Shown here one piece after another: positions 50,676-61,332 of a stretch of 64,000 bases of DNA. The translations under genes were made by a program, and so were the position numbers. Origin of the DNA: Sulfobacillus acidophilus (GTDB lineage: Bacteria > Bacillota > Sulfobacillia > Sulfobacillales > Sulfobacillaceae); contig PXYV01000008.1 of the NCBI GenBank assembly GCA_003023745.1, positions 1-64,000 of the forward strand. The letters run 5' to 3'. The notes under the pieces are model-generated. The model did not search any database. It saw only the letters and a program-made list of their open reading frames with translations, and was not told where the DNA came from. Position 1 is the first letter of the stretch. Every line of letters starts with the position of its first letter.

Positions 50676-52157
50676 CTATATGTGAATGGCGTGGCCGTCG
50701 ACAGCCAATGCTGCCTCGTGCAGCACCTCAGACACCGTGGGGTGCGCATGCACGCTTTCCGCCACTTCCCAGGCCGTCGCTTCCAAGAAACGTGCCAAGG
50801 CCATCTCATTAATGTAATCCGATGCGCGCGGGCCGACGATGTGCGCACCTAACAAGGCATCGGTCTTTTTATCGGCCACCACCTTGACAAAGCCATCCGG
50901 CTCCCCCAATATGAGCGACTTGCCGTTGGCCCGAAACGGAAATGTCCCGACTTTCACCTCGTAACCTCGCGCTTGCGCCTCTTGCGGCGTGAGTCCGACC
51001 GACGCAACCTCAGGCCGCGAATACGTGACGCGGGGGACCCGCATCGGATCCAATAGCTCGGGATCCTGATTGGCGATGGTTTCCACCGCAATCATCCCTT
51101 CGTGTGCGGCAACGTGGGCCAAGAGATACCCACCGATGACGTCGCCAATGGCATAAATATGGGGCACGTTAGTGCGGTAGTGGCTATCCACTGCAATATA
51201 GCCGCGCTCAACCTTAACCCCGACTGCTTCAAGCCCAATATCTTCAACGATGGCCCGGCGGCCAACCGCAACGAGCAGCACTTCGCCACTAACCGTTTTC
51301 GTCTTGCCATCGGGAGGAGTTACAGACGCTGAGACCCCTTGTGCGCTTTGTTTGGCGCTCTTAAGGTCAAACTTGGTGCCTACCATGATTTGGATGCCCC
51401 GGCGCGTCAAAAGCTTAGTTAATTCCCCCGCGACCTCCGGGTCGTCTTGGGGCAAGATGTGATCGAGCATTTCAATAAGCGTGACTTGGGATCCGAAGTC
51501 ATTGTACATCGACGCAAATTCCACCCCGATGGCGCCGCCGCCTAAAATAACGATAGATTTCGGCACATCGGTCTTGTCCAGTACGTGGTCCGAGCTTAAA
51601 ATCCGCTTGCCGTCAAAAGGCAGGTCAGGCAGTTCGCGCGGAACCGACCCGGTTGCGACCACGATGTCACGTGCGCTCAATACGGTCTTTCCAGAATCTG
51701 TCGTGACTTCCACATGGCCAGAATCTACCAACCGGCCCCAGCCTGCCACGACGGTAACCTTGTTCTTCTTCAGCAGGAATTCGACACCCTTCCATAGCTG
51801 CGTGACGACCTTTTCTTTTTTGGCCATCGCGTTGGGGTAATCTAAGGAAACACCTTCCGCGGCCAAACCAAACTCCTGAGCATGCTGCATGGTATGGAAC
51901 AACTCCGCCGTATGCAACAAAGCCTTTGTGGGGATGCAACCGCGATGCAAACACGTGCCACCCACCTTGCCGACATCGATCAACGCCGTCTTCAATCCGA
52001 GCTGCGCGGAGCGGATGGCCGCTACGTAACCGCCCGTGCCACCACCCAAAATAATCACATCAAAATTGGTTTCCGCCATGCTTCTCCTCCCTTGACCCTG
52101 GGTATCATACGCTGTCTTATCATGCCCGAAACCGCAATCGCTGCCACGTACCCCCAA
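50676..52157 (-). CDS. lpdA: Dihydrolipoamide dehydrogenase (E3); start probably downstream at MAETNFDVIILGGG
   Basis: GGTCLHRGCIPTKALLH; SIVILGGGAIGVEFASMY; AVDGHAIHI C-terminus. Confidence 0.96.
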   Translation of the reverse strand: MGVRGSDCGFGHDKTAYDTQGQGRRSMAETNFDVIILGGGTGGYVAAIRSAQLGLKTALIDVGKVGGTCLHRGCIPTKALLHTAELFHTMQHAQEFGLAAEGVSLDYPNAMAKKEKVVTQLWKGVEFLLKKNKVTVVAGWGRLVDSGHVEVTTDSGKTVLSARDIVVATGSVPRELPDLPFDGKRILSSDHVLDKTDVPKSIVILGGGAIGVEFASMYNDFGSQVTLIEMLDHILPQDDPEVAGELTKLLTRRGIQIMVGTKFDLKSAKQSAQGVSASVTPPDGKTKTVSGEVLLVAVGRRAIVEDIGLEAVGVKVERGYIAVDSHYRTNVPHIYAIGDVIGGYLLAHVAAHEGMIAVETIANQDPELLDPMRVPRVTYSRPEVASVGLTPQEAQARGYEVKVGTFPFRANGKSLILGEPDGFVKVVADKKTDALLGAHIVGPRASDYINEMALARFLEATAWEVAESVHAHPTVSEVLHEAALAVDGHAIHI

Positions 52158-52442
52158 ACCCTAACACCAAACGCTTAGGACCGGCGTGGCCATCTTGGCC
52201 CGAGACCTCACGCTTTAGTTGCCCTCGACCACTCTACCGTTGAGTGGCAACAAAGCGGTCGGGCACCTGGACTCAACATCCTGGCAACTCCGTGTTTGCG
52301 CCTATGTACCACACTGCCCCGACCTACCAATCCATCCTTCAAACTATCTAGAGCCTAACGCTTTCAGTTGTTTCCCGCAAGTTGAAAGGAACCCACGGCC
52401 CCTTTGTCGAATCATTCGGTCAAACGGTCGAGGAGGATCTTC

Positions 52443-53687
52443 GTGAAAGTCGCCACATCCAATCCACATCGCCTGACAGTGCCCGAGAACGTTGCACTGA
52501 GTTTCTTTTGGTTTACATCGAACATGCAGTGGACCGCCCTAATTATCATCGTCGTCCCGAAAGTCGTGCTGGACATGGTGGGCGCAACGCACTCAGGCAG
52601 CGATATGTCGTGGCTGACCGCGTTGGGAGCTTTGTTAGCCTCAATCATTCAACCCATTGTCGGGGCGTTTTCCGACCGCAGTCGACATCGATCGGGACGC
52701 CGGCGACCTTTTATGGTAATTGGTGTCTTGGGCACTGCTACAGCACTGATCTTGATGGGTATGGCGCGCGGCTTTGCGGTGTTCCTGGCACTATACCTGG
52801 TGTTAGAGCTCTTTTCCAACTTGGCCTCCGCTCCGTACCAAGCGCTCATTCCGGACGTCGTGCTGTTTGAGCAGCGCGGCGTGGCATCTGGCTACATGGG
52901 ATTGATGAGCCAGGCTGCCATCATTGGCGGCGTCTTGATTCCCACCTTTTTTCCCATTCGGACAACATTTGAAATTCTCGCCGTGTTGCAACTGGTGGGA
53001 CTTTTAGTAACCATTGTCGGAGTGCCAGAGGTACCGTTGAAAACGGTGTCTTCCAAGTGGAGTACGGCCGCGTTCCTTCGCGCCTTTTGGATCTCTCCTA
53101 AAAACTATAGCGACTGGTGGTGGGTCTTTCTCACGCGACTCTTGGTCATGCTCGGGTTTTCAACCCTCGAATACTACCTTTACTATTACTTGCATTTCGT
53201 ACAGCACTTAGCCAATCCCAATCCCATGCTGGACCAAGCCCTAATCGCGGTCACGCTCGCCTCGCTTTTGTCCGTGCTCACGGCCGGGTGGCTTTCCGAT
53301 CGCTTGCGGCGTCGGAAAATGATGGTCATTGCCGGAGGCCTGGTTATGGGGGTCGCCGCTTTAGGATTTGTCTTCACCCGAAGCTTAACGATGGTGACGG
53401 TCTTTGCCCTCATCTTTGGCCTAGGCTATGGTACGTACTTGTCCACAGACTGGGCCCTTGCTGTCGACGTTCTCCCTGCCACAGGCGCTGCAGCTAAAGA
53501 CATGGGGCTATGGGCGATTTCCCAAACCGTCGCCCAAACCATTGCGACGGCGATTGCCGGGCTGTTTCTTACTCTCACCGTCGTTCATTGGGGCAACGCC
53601 ACCGCCTATCGCGTGCTCTTTGTGATTACCTTTGTCTATTTCCTGTTCGGGTCGTTCTTGGTCACGCGCGTGCGAAAAGTCCGCTAA
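52443..53687 (+). CDS. MFS transporter (GPH/SLC45-like)
   Basis: FSDRSRHRSGRRRPFMVIGVLG; GWLSDRLRRRKMMVIAGG; GTG 52443 after GGAGG. Confidence 0.88.
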   Translation: MKVATSNPHRLTVPENVALSFFWFTSNMQWTALIIIVVPKVVLDMVGATHSGSDMSWLTALGALLASIIQPIVGAFSDRSRHRSGRRRPFMVIGVLGTATALILMGMARGFAVFLALYLVLELFSNLASAPYQALIPDVVLFEQRGVASGYMGLMSQAAIIGGVLIPTFFPIRTTFEILAVLQLVGLLVTIVGVPEVPLKTVSSKWSTAAFLRAFWISPKNYSDWWWVFLTRLLVMLGFSTLEYYLYYYLHFVQHLANPNPMLDQALIAVTLASLLSVLTAGWLSDRLRRRKMMVIAGGLVMGVAALGFVFTRSLTMVTVFALIFGLGYGTYLSTDWALAVDVLPATGAAAKDMGLWAISQTVAQTIATAIAGLFLTLTVVHWGNATAYRVLFVITFVYFLFGSFLVTRVRKVR

Positions 53688-53800
53688 GCCCTAATGTCCG
53701 CACGGCTTTCATGGTTCAAGCCGCTCGTTGGTCTGATTTGGAACCGCGACAGCGCCTTTCAGATAGCGCACCAGGCACTTAGATGGGTATCCAGCACGTA

Positions 53801-54124
53801 TCATTGCGGGGATTTGCGGGTCCAACGCGTGGCGTCGCGTCGCTGAAATTTCTCCATGACCTCCGAAAAGATGGTCGCCAAGTCAAGATTTAGGCTATTA
53901 GCAAACGACACCAACACGAACAACATGTCACCCAGTTCGAGTGCGATGGAACTGTCCGGTTCATTGGGCTTTTTGGGCTTGGGGCCATAGACATGGTTCA
54001 CCTCCCGCGCTAACTCTCCCAGTTCTTCGGCCAGGCGCAAAATCATCATCGGAGGAGTAAAGTATCCCTCCTCAAACTGATCAATCCAGGCATGGACTTG
54101 AGCTTGCATCTCTTGTGTTGTCAC
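53801..54124 (-). CDS. MazG-like nucleotide pyrophosphohydrolase
   Basis: LRLAEELGELAREVNHVYG...ELGDMLFVLVSFANSL. Confidence 0.88.
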   Translation of the reverse strand: MTTQEMQAQVHAWIDQFEEGYFTPPMMILRLAEELGELAREVNHVYGPKPKKPNEPDSSIALELGDMLFVLVSFANSLNLDLATIFSEVMEKFQRRDATRWTRKSPQ

Positions 54125-55170
54125 GACGCATCCCCCACCGTGAAGCGACGTGCAAATGCACGATAGTATTGCTTGGGAACCTGCACTCGGCCTTCAAAGT
54201 GCAACGCGGCAGAATTGGCCCAGTAGGGATCCTTCAACAGTCCACGGGCAATCGCAATCAAGTCCACATCGGCGCGCTCCACAAACGAAGACGCCAGGTC
54301 ATACGATTCCAGCCGTCCCACGGCAATGACAGGTACGTTCAGCACACGCTTCAAAGACGCCGCATACGGCGCCTGATAGCCTGGATACTCATGGATGGCC
54401 ACCACGGCGTTGCCGCCCGAAGAAACATCAAACATGTCGACTCCGTGATCGCGATAGACCCGTGCCATCTCAATCAACTGTTCAAAGTGATAGCCCCCGT
54501 CCGTGTATTCGGTCGCCGACAGCCTCATAATCAACGGCATGGATGAGGGCATCTCGGATTTAACGGCCTCGATAATCTCGACGCCAAAGCGTGTCGGTTC
54601 CCCATATTCATCCTGCCGATGATTGGACAGCGGGGACATAAACTGATGAATCAAGTAACCGTGTGCGCCATGCAATTCTAAGGTATCAACGCCAGCCGCC
54701 ACAGCGCGCCGGGCGCCCTCGGCAAAAGCGTCGACAATGCGGCGCACCTCGTCGCGTGTAAGCTCGTGCGGTACGCGGTATTTGTCCGAAAAGGCAATCG
54801 CTGAGGGAGCTTCCGGCCGCAGCTCTAACGACTCCGCCTTGCGGCCAGCATGGGCTAACTGAATGCCCACGCACGCATGATATGCATGAACCTGGTCAAT
54901 GACGCGCCGAAACGCCGGAATATGAGCATCATCCCAAATCCCCAAATCGTACACGGTGATGCGTCCGTCCGGTACCACATCGGTCATCTCGATCATGATT
55001 AAGCCCGTTCCCCCGACTGCCCGTGAAACATAATGAACGTAATGCCAGTCGTTTGGAGCTCCGTCCTGGGCCCATACTGAATACTGGCACATGGGGGACA
55101 TCATGATGCGATTTTTGACGTGCAAAGCCTTCAGTGAAAACGCCTCGAATAAACTTGCCGTTGTGCTCAC
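54121..55170 (-). CDS. NADH:flavin oxidoreductase, Old Yellow Enzyme family (YqjM-like)
   Basis: SLKALHVKNRIMMSPMCQYS; HAGRKAE; LHGAHGYLIHQFMSPLSNHRQDEYG. Start set to GTG 55170 to limit overlap with rlmH. Confidence 0.92.
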   Translation of the reverse strand: MSTTASLFEAFSLKALHVKNRIMMSPMCQYSVWAQDGAPNDWHYVHYVSRAVGGTGLIMIEMTDVVPDGRITVYDLGIWDDAHIPAFRRVIDQVHAYHACVGIQLAHAGRKAESLELRPEAPSAIAFSDKYRVPHELTRDEVRRIVDAFAEGARRAVAAGVDTLELHGAHGYLIHQFMSPLSNHRQDEYGEPTRFGVEIIEAVKSEMPSSMPLIMRLSATEYTDGGYHFEQLIEMARVYRDHGVDMFDVSSGGNAVVAIHEYPGYQAPYAASLKRVLNVPVIAVGRLESYDLASSFVERADVDLIAIARGLLKDPYWANSAALHFEGRVQVPKQYYRAFARRFTVGDAS

Positions 55171-55180
55171 CTCTGTTTGG

Positions 55181-55651
55181 CTATTTGTGGTACGGATGCC
55201 CCTGGCTGATGGTCCAGGCACGATACAGCTGCTCGGCAACCATGACCTGAGCCAGTCCATGGGAAAACGTCAACGAAGACAACGACCAGCGCCACTGAGC
55301 ACGCTGGCGTACTGCTTCGCCCGTGCCCCACGATCCCCCCACAATAATGGTAATCGGGTGCCCGCTCTCACGCCACTGCTGCAGTCGCTGGGCCAACGCG
55401 CGCGAGTCGACCATTTCTCCCTCGACGTCTAACAACACCACGATGTCCTGCGAACCTACCCGTCTCAAGAGTCGCTCCTGTTCCCGATCAAGCGCGCGAC
55501 TGTCGGGTCCCTTGCGCAACGGCTCCTCTAAGACCGTCTCCCAGCTCACGGTCCAGTTCGCCCGAAACCGCTTTAAATACTCCTCTACAAGCCCCACCAG
55601 GCGTTTATCGCGCGGACGACCAACGGTCAGAAGACGAATATGAGCCAACAC
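55181..55651 (-). CDS. rlmH: 23S rRNA pseudouridine(1915)-N3 methyltransferase
   Basis: ITIIVGGSWGTGEAVRQRA; LSSLTFSHGLAQVMVAEQLYRAWTISQGHPYHK. Confidence 0.96.
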   Translation of the reverse strand: MLAHIRLLTVGRPRDKRLVGLVEEYLKRFRANWTVSWETVLEEPLRKGPDSRALDREQERLLRRVGSQDIVVLLDVEGEMVDSRALAQRLQQWRESGHPITIIVGGSWGTGEAVRQRAQWRWSLSSLTFSHGLAQVMVAEQLYRAWTISQGHPYHK

Positions 55652-55930
55652 AACCTCCTCGGTCTTGACACCGGTTAAATCGTATCACCTTTCCGTGCCG
55701 GACTGCCAGTATGCGTTGTGAGCCAAGCAGTCCCGCCGACCCTCAGCTTACTCGGTGATCGTACTAGGACTTAGCTCAAGCGTACAAATTCCCCCCATAG
55801 TCCCCCAACCGGTCTTATTCGTCAACGCGACCCGCCACAATTGGAGAACTTTAACAAGTATAGTATCCTCGAAGCGAATCATCATCCGGCGTCTGTGTCT
55901 GATGTTACCGTTATAAGGGGGAGTTTTGCG

Positions 55931-56716
55931 ATGGAACAAGTTCACGTAGAGTGGATGGACACAAAACGCATCGTGCGGATTACCCTGGACCATGCCGCTA
56001 AGCGCAATGCCCTTTCTATGCAGGTCTTACAATCCTTATGTGATTATTTGGGCCAGGTCAGGCGCAATGTCCATTTTAACGCCGTGATTATTCGTGCGCA
56101 GGGACCCGTGTTCAGCGCCGGACACGATTTGGCGGAGATTTTGGGTCACGACACCACCTCTGTCCGCGCGATTTTTCAACAATGCGCTGAAACCATGGCC
56201 CTAATTCACGATTTGCCTCAAATTGTCATTGCCGAGGTCTCCGGGTTGGCCACCGCCGCAGGATGTCAATTGGTAGCGGCCTGTGATTTGGCAGTAGCCG
56301 CGCAAAGTGCTCGGTTTGCCACACCGGGTGTGAAAATTGGATTTTTTTGTGCTAGCCCTTCGGTGCAAGTTGCTCGTTCGGTTCCTCGAAAGCAGGCTGC
56401 AGAGATGTTATTTACCGGACGTTGGATGACCGCCGCAGATGCGCGCGCGTATGGTCTCATTAATCGGGTGGTGCCAGACGAGGAAATCTCATCAGCTACC
56501 CTCTCTCTGGCCTCCGAGGTCGCCGCCTGGAGTCTTCCCGTATTGGCGAGCGGCAAAGAATTTTTGCACCAGCAATGGGAAATGACCGAAAGCGGGGCAG
56601 CGCACTACGCCATTGAATACATGGCTCGTCAAAGTCAGACCCGTGATGCCGTGGAAGGGATGACCGCATTCTTTGAAAAACGGCCACCAAGGTGGAGCGA
56701 TCGTTCGTGCGAGTGA
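55931..56716 (+). CDS. Enoyl-CoA hydratase/isomerase family (ECHDC3-like)
   Basis: MEQVHVEWMDTKRIVRITLDHAAKRNALS; FSAGHDLAEI; ATAAGCQLVAACDLAVAA. Confidence 0.88.
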   Translation: MEQVHVEWMDTKRIVRITLDHAAKRNALSMQVLQSLCDYLGQVRRNVHFNAVIIRAQGPVFSAGHDLAEILGHDTTSVRAIFQQCAETMALIHDLPQIVIAEVSGLATAAGCQLVAACDLAVAAQSARFATPGVKIGFFCASPSVQVARSVPRKQAAEMLFTGRWMTAADARAYGLINRVVPDEEISSATLSLASEVAAWSLPVLASGKEFLHQQWEMTESGAAHYAIEYMARQSQTRDAVEGMTAFFEKRPPRWSDRSCE

Positions 56717-56845
56717 TTCGTCAGTGCCAAGCTTCAATCCGGTGCATCATCGGTGAGCTCGCCTCATGCCACGAGTCAGCGTGAGTCATTGTCCGACTCA
56801 AGCCACCTCGCCTCGAACAGTCAATTCTGGATTCGCAACAATTCG

Positions 56846-57877
56846 TCAGGAGACAAAAGATTTTTGATCGCGTTGGGGTAGTTCTTGCAATTGTACTGTC
56901 ATGGTCAGCACCGCATTGCCCCGTAACACCTTCAACTCAACGCGTTGGCCAACCGCCTCATGCTCCAATACCGCGACCACGTCGCGGAGGCGCCGCACGG
57001 GACGCCCATCAATGGCCGTGAGCAAATCTCCCGCCTTTAACCCTGCCTGCGCTGCAGGGCTGTGAGCGGCTACAGCGACAACCAGCATTCCCAATGCGCG
57101 GTGGGGCAACGCCTGTAAACGAACTCCAAGCCACGGACGACGCACATGGCCGTAACGGATCAGTTGAGTGCTGACCATCTGCACGGTATCACTAGGAATA
57201 GCAAAACCAATGCCTTCGATTCCACTTTGAGAAATTTTGCTCGAATTAATTCCTATCAATTGCCCCTGGGCGTTCACCAGCGGCCCCCCGCTGTTGCCAG
57301 GATTGATCGCGGCATCGGTTTGAATCAAATGATATTGCCAGCCATCGCGATACAATACCCGATCGCTAGCGGAAATCACACCGACGGTTACGGTATGCGT
57401 GAGACCCAACGAATTTCCTATGGCCACAACCAGTTGCCCCGGTTGCACTTGAGAAGATCGTGCGATGGTGATGGGGACCAGATCATGGGCACGAATCTGA
57501 ATGACCGCCAAATCGGTGGGCGGGTCCACTCCAACAATTCGAGCGCGAAAGCGATGGCCATCGGCGAGCACGACCGTAAGGGCATCCGCCCCCTGCACGA
57601 CATGATAGTTAGTCACAATATCACCATTGCGATTTAAAATCACGCCGGAGCCCATGCCTTTCATTTGTAAACGGCCGCCGATCTTCTGGTTATTGATGAC
57701 TACCACTACCGACGGCCCCACCTTCTTCGCCACCGAAACCACAGGCCAATTCAGATCGGCAGGAGCGTGACGCGGCGTCACAACGATCATTAACCAGACA
57801 CCCATCAACAATCCGCCAAACCCCGCCAGCATGATGTAGATGCGCGATCGCAAGGCAAGCCCCCCCATCTGTGACAA
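56846..57877 (-). CDS. HtrA/DegP-type trypsin-like serine protease with TM anchor and PDZ
   Basis: TNYHVVQGA, TDLAVIQI, NPGNSGGPLVN catalytic triad; C-terminal LKAGDLLTAIDGRPV. Confidence 0.95.
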   Translation of the reverse strand: MSQMGGLALRSRIYIMLAGFGGLLMGVWLMIVVTPRHAPADLNWPVVSVAKKVGPSVVVVINNQKIGGRLQMKGMGSGVILNRNGDIVTNYHVVQGADALTVVLADGHRFRARIVGVDPPTDLAVIQIRAHDLVPITIARSSQVQPGQLVVAIGNSLGLTHTVTVGVISASDRVLYRDGWQYHLIQTDAAINPGNSGGPLVNAQGQLIGINSSKISQSGIEGIGFAIPSDTVQMVSTQLIRYGHVRRPWLGVRLQALPHRALGMLVVAVAAHSPAAQAGLKAGDLLTAIDGRPVRRLRDVVAVLEHEAVGQRVELKVLRGNAVLTMTVQLQELPQRDQKSFVS

Positions 57878-58068
57878 CTTATGTCCGCGTGTTGACCTTT
57901 AGACATGTGAGGCCCCACCGGCAACCGATGCCCGGCGTCGCCAACGGGAGATGGGGTGCCGCCATTTGCCAAAACGACAGGCTGCATCGCACTTGCACAG
58001 CCAAAATAGTCGGCGATTAAGAATAAATTTTCGAATTGCCGGGCGCCCTTGCCATAGTTGACAAACCA

Positions 58069-58084
58069 CTAGCAAATTTGTTAG
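58069..58084. promoter_or_regulatory. Imperfect palindrome CTAGCAAATTTGTTAG just downstream of a TTGACA box
   Basis: TTGACA at 58058-58063; lies about 200 bp upstream of the deoR-galTKE operon. Confidence 0.35.
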
Positions 58085-58284
58085 AACATATACAACCAAT
58101 ACCGAACAATAGCATGATACTTTTGAACAATTTATTCCACACTTGAAAGGTTAGTTGTCTGAACCGTTATCTTTTTCATGGTCATCCTAGGGAGGGATAA
58201 TGTTGCCGAAGTGGCCTGCAGTTAATTCCCCTACAGAGTTGGCGACGGATCCGTCGGACACGTAGCCATCGGAGGCGATCTGCC

Positions 58285-59076
58285 ATGGCCGAGAGGGCAA
58301 TGCGTATGTTGGCTGAGCCGCGGCGCAAAGCCGTGGTGCAATGGTTAGCGCAACACCAGAGTGCAACCGTGGCTGAGCTCGCGGCGCGCTTTCAGTGTTC
58401 GGAAATGACGATCCGGCGTGATTTAGCGGTGTTGCGGGAAGAAGGCATGATTCGGCGCATCCACGGCGGTGGAGAAATTGTTCATGGAGCCGACGAGCCG
58501 CCGTTTGCCGTCAAACGCGAATTAGCGACGGCCGAAAAAGCGACAATTGCACGTCAAGCAGTCGCCCTAGTCCAGCCGCACATGGTAGTAGCGCTCTCTG
58601 CCGGGACGACAACTTGGTATATTGCGCAGGCTTTGCCGCGGATTCATCCGGTCACTTTTGTGACGAATTCGACCAATGTCGCACAAGTATTGTATGCCCA
58701 GGGTTGGCCCGACATTATCTTAACCGGGGGCAACTTTCGGACGCCCTCAGATGCGCTGGTCGGCCCCTTCGCCGAAACCACCATTCAGAAATTAAACTGC
58801 GATCTGCTGTTTCTGGGGGTACATGCCATCGATGACGACGGCTGGTTGTGTACGCCAAACATAGCCGAGGCCGCCGTGAATCAGGCGCTTGCCCGCCAGA
58901 GCGCGCGCGTTGTCGTCGTCGCGGATCACAAAAAATGGGGCCACCGAGCGCTGGCTCGCATCATAGCCCTAAGCGACGTGGATGTCGTCATCACGGACGA
59001 CGGCATTGACCGTAAATGGGTTTCCCGCGTTACTCAATTAGGACGGGAAATGCGCATCGCGGCCACGATGCCCTGA
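58285..59076 (+). CDS. DeoR-family transcriptional regulator
   Basis: VAELAARFQCSEMTIRRDLAVLREEGMIRRIHGG; SAGTTTWYIAQAL. Confidence 0.94.
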   Translation: MAERAMRMLAEPRRKAVVQWLAQHQSATVAELAARFQCSEMTIRRDLAVLREEGMIRRIHGGGEIVHGADEPPFAVKRELATAEKATIARQAVALVQPHMVVALSAGTTTWYIAQALPRIHPVTFVTNSTNVAQVLYAQGWPDIILTGGNFRTPSDALVGPFAETTIQKLNCDLLFLGVHAIDDDGWLCTPNIAEAAVNQALARQSARVVVVADHKKWGHRALARIIALSDVDVVITDDGIDRKWVSRVTQLGREMRIAATMP

Positions 59077-59104
59077 TGCCAGGGTCAAATAAAGGAGTGG
59101 TGAA

Positions 59105-60127
59105 GTGCCGGAACTACGATATAACCCGGTGTTACAGGACTGGACAATGGTGGCCAGCAACCGCCAAGCGCGTCCCGACATGCCAAAACAGGCCTGCCCC
59201 TTTTGCCCCGGGTCAGGATTTGTGCCCGACCATTATGAAGTCTACATCTATGACAATGATTATCCGGTTTTATCACCCCACCCAGACATCCCCGCGTCTG
59301 TGCCGTCGGAGCTCTATCGAACAGCTCCTGCGCTGGGAAAATGCGAGGTAATCCTGTACTCCCCCGATCACAATGCATCCCTATCCCGTTTGTCCTTAAC
59401 CCAGACCGAACAAATTGTCGCGGTGTGGCGTGAGCGGGTATTAGACTTGAGGCACAATGGACCGCACGCGTACATCTTGATTTTTGAAAATCGCGGTCGT
59501 GAGGTTGGTGCAACCATTTCCCATCCCCATGGACAACTCTACGCGTTGCCCTTCATCCCGCGCAAGATTCGCACGGAGCTTGAATCAGCCGAGGATCACG
59601 CCTGGGCCACGGGCCGCTGTCTGTTTTGCGATGTCTCGGCAGCAGAAGTGCAAGACGGGCGCCGTATGGTGGCAGAAAACGATCGGTTTTTAGCCTACAT
59701 TCCGTTTTTTACCGATTTTCCCTACGGCACCTGGATTAGCTCGCGCCGGCACGTGCCCGATTTAGAACGCTTCGACCCCCAAGACATTAAGGATCTGGCC
59801 GAGATTCTGCATAGGGTGACGCGAGGCATGGACGCCTTGTACGACAAAGACTTTCCTTACATGATGGTTCTTCATCAACTCCCCCTGCACCGGCCTGATG
59901 CCCAGGCCTATTACCACTTTCACATCGAGTTCTATCCCCCCATGCGCGACCGGGATAAAGTGAAGTTCATGGCGTCAGCGGAAACGGGAGCTGGAGCAAC
60001 CGCCAACCCGCAACTGGTAGAAGAGACGGCTGAGCACTTGCGGGAGGCCATCAAGCGATCCCAGGCCCTCGACAAGTCGCTCAATAACCCGCGACGGGAT
60101 TCACAACCCGGGGAGGCAAAGCACTAG
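59105..60127 (+). CDS. galT: Galactose-1-phosphate uridylyltransferase
   Basis: CPFCPGS; GATISHPHGQLYALPFIP; HFHIEFYPP. Confidence 0.95.
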   Translation: MPELRYNPVLQDWTMVASNRQARPDMPKQACPFCPGSGFVPDHYEVYIYDNDYPVLSPHPDIPASVPSELYRTAPALGKCEVILYSPDHNASLSRLSLTQTEQIVAVWRERVLDLRHNGPHAYILIFENRGREVGATISHPHGQLYALPFIPRKIRTELESAEDHAWATGRCLFCDVSAAEVQDGRRMVAENDRFLAYIPFFTDFPYGTWISSRRHVPDLERFDPQDIKDLAEILHRVTRGMDALYDKDFPYMMVLHQLPLHRPDAQAYYHFHIEFYPPMRDRDKVKFMASAETGAGATANPQLVEETAEHLREAIKRSQALDKSLNNPRRDSQPGEAKH

Positions 60128-60129
60128 CC

Positions 60130-61332
60130 ATGGTCAAACAGCTACTGGAAGAATTTCTGCTTTTTTCCCCAGGTCCAGTCGACGAGGTGCGCATCTTCTT
60201 TGCACCCGGGCGCGTGAACCTTATGGGAGAACATTTGGATTATAATGGCGGATTTGTGTTACCTGCCGCTATCAACGTCGGGACGTGGTGCCTCGTGCGT
60301 CCCCGAAAAAGTCCGGGGTGGCGCATCAAGTCGCGCACGGAATCCTTAGAGATTATCGGGCTATCCTCGGACATTCTCCCGCCCAAGCCCGAGCGTGGCT
60401 TCGCCAATTACCCGTTGGGCGTCGTGGCGATGCTGCGCCAGGCTGACATCCCGGTGCCCGATGCCGACTGCTACTTCGCGGGTACCATTCCGCAAGGTGC
60501 AGGCCTCTCCTCGTCCGCTTCCCTGGAAGTCGTGACCGCGTACGCGCTCACACACCTTGCAGGCCTCTCCCTTGACCGCACAGTATTAGCCAAATTGGCT
60601 CAACAGGCAGAAAACGACTATGTTGGGGTACCCTGTGGGCTCATGGATCAACTCACGGTGACGCTGGGTAAAGAACAGCACGCTTTACTGTTAAACATGC
60701 AAGATTTGACTTGTCGGCCGGTGCCCGTGCCGATGCAAGCGGATTGGGCGCTGGTCATCGTGGATAGTCGCAAACCCCACCAACTCATCGTATCGCCATA
60801 TCGCAAACGTCGCGAGGAATGCGCCGCGGCGCTGGCCTTGCTGCACCAGCAGCAGTGGCCCATCCGATATTTAGCCGACATCCGGCCCGATGACCTACCG
60901 CGCGCGCTCGCGGCCCTCGGTGACCCGGTGTTAGAACGGCGGGTCCGACACATTGTACACGAGCAAGAACGCACGATCCACGCCAGTGAGGTATTAGCCC
61001 AGGGGGATTTTACAACCTTCGGCCGCCTCATGAACGCATCACACGAATCATTGCGCCTCGACTACGAGGTCACGGGACCCGAATTGGATGTGTTAGCCAT
61101 GGCTGCATGGTCGGTACCAGGCTGTGCTGGCAGTCGTATGACGGGTGCGGGATTTGGCGGGTCAACCATTGCCTGGGTATCACGTCACGCGATCGACCAA
61201 TTTATCGCCGAGGTGCAGGCACAATACGAATCGCGGTTTGGCTATGCGCCGGCATTTCTTGTTGCATCGCTGGCAGACGGCGTGCACGAAGTTTTTATGA
61301 CTCCAGAGGAGGCAAAGTCATGCGAGTATTAG
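60130..61332 (+). CDS. galK: Galactokinase
   Basis: APGRVNLMGEHLDYNGGFVLPAAI; GAGLSSSASLEVV; GSRMTGAGFGGSTIAWV. Confidence 0.96.
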   Translation: MVKQLLEEFLLFSPGPVDEVRIFFAPGRVNLMGEHLDYNGGFVLPAAINVGTWCLVRPRKSPGWRIKSRTESLEIIGLSSDILPPKPERGFANYPLGVVAMLRQADIPVPDADCYFAGTIPQGAGLSSSASLEVVTAYALTHLAGLSLDRTVLAKLAQQAENDYVGVPCGLMDQLTVTLGKEQHALLLNMQDLTCRPVPVPMQADWALVIVDSRKPHQLIVSPYRKRREECAAALALLHQQQWPIRYLADIRPDDLPRALAALGDPVLERRVRHIVHEQERTIHASEVLAQGDFTTFGRLMNASHESLRLDYEVTGPELDVLAMAAWSVPGCAGSRMTGAGFGGSTIAWVSRHAIDQFIAEVQAQYESRFGYAPAFLVASLADGVHEVFMTPEEAKSCEY

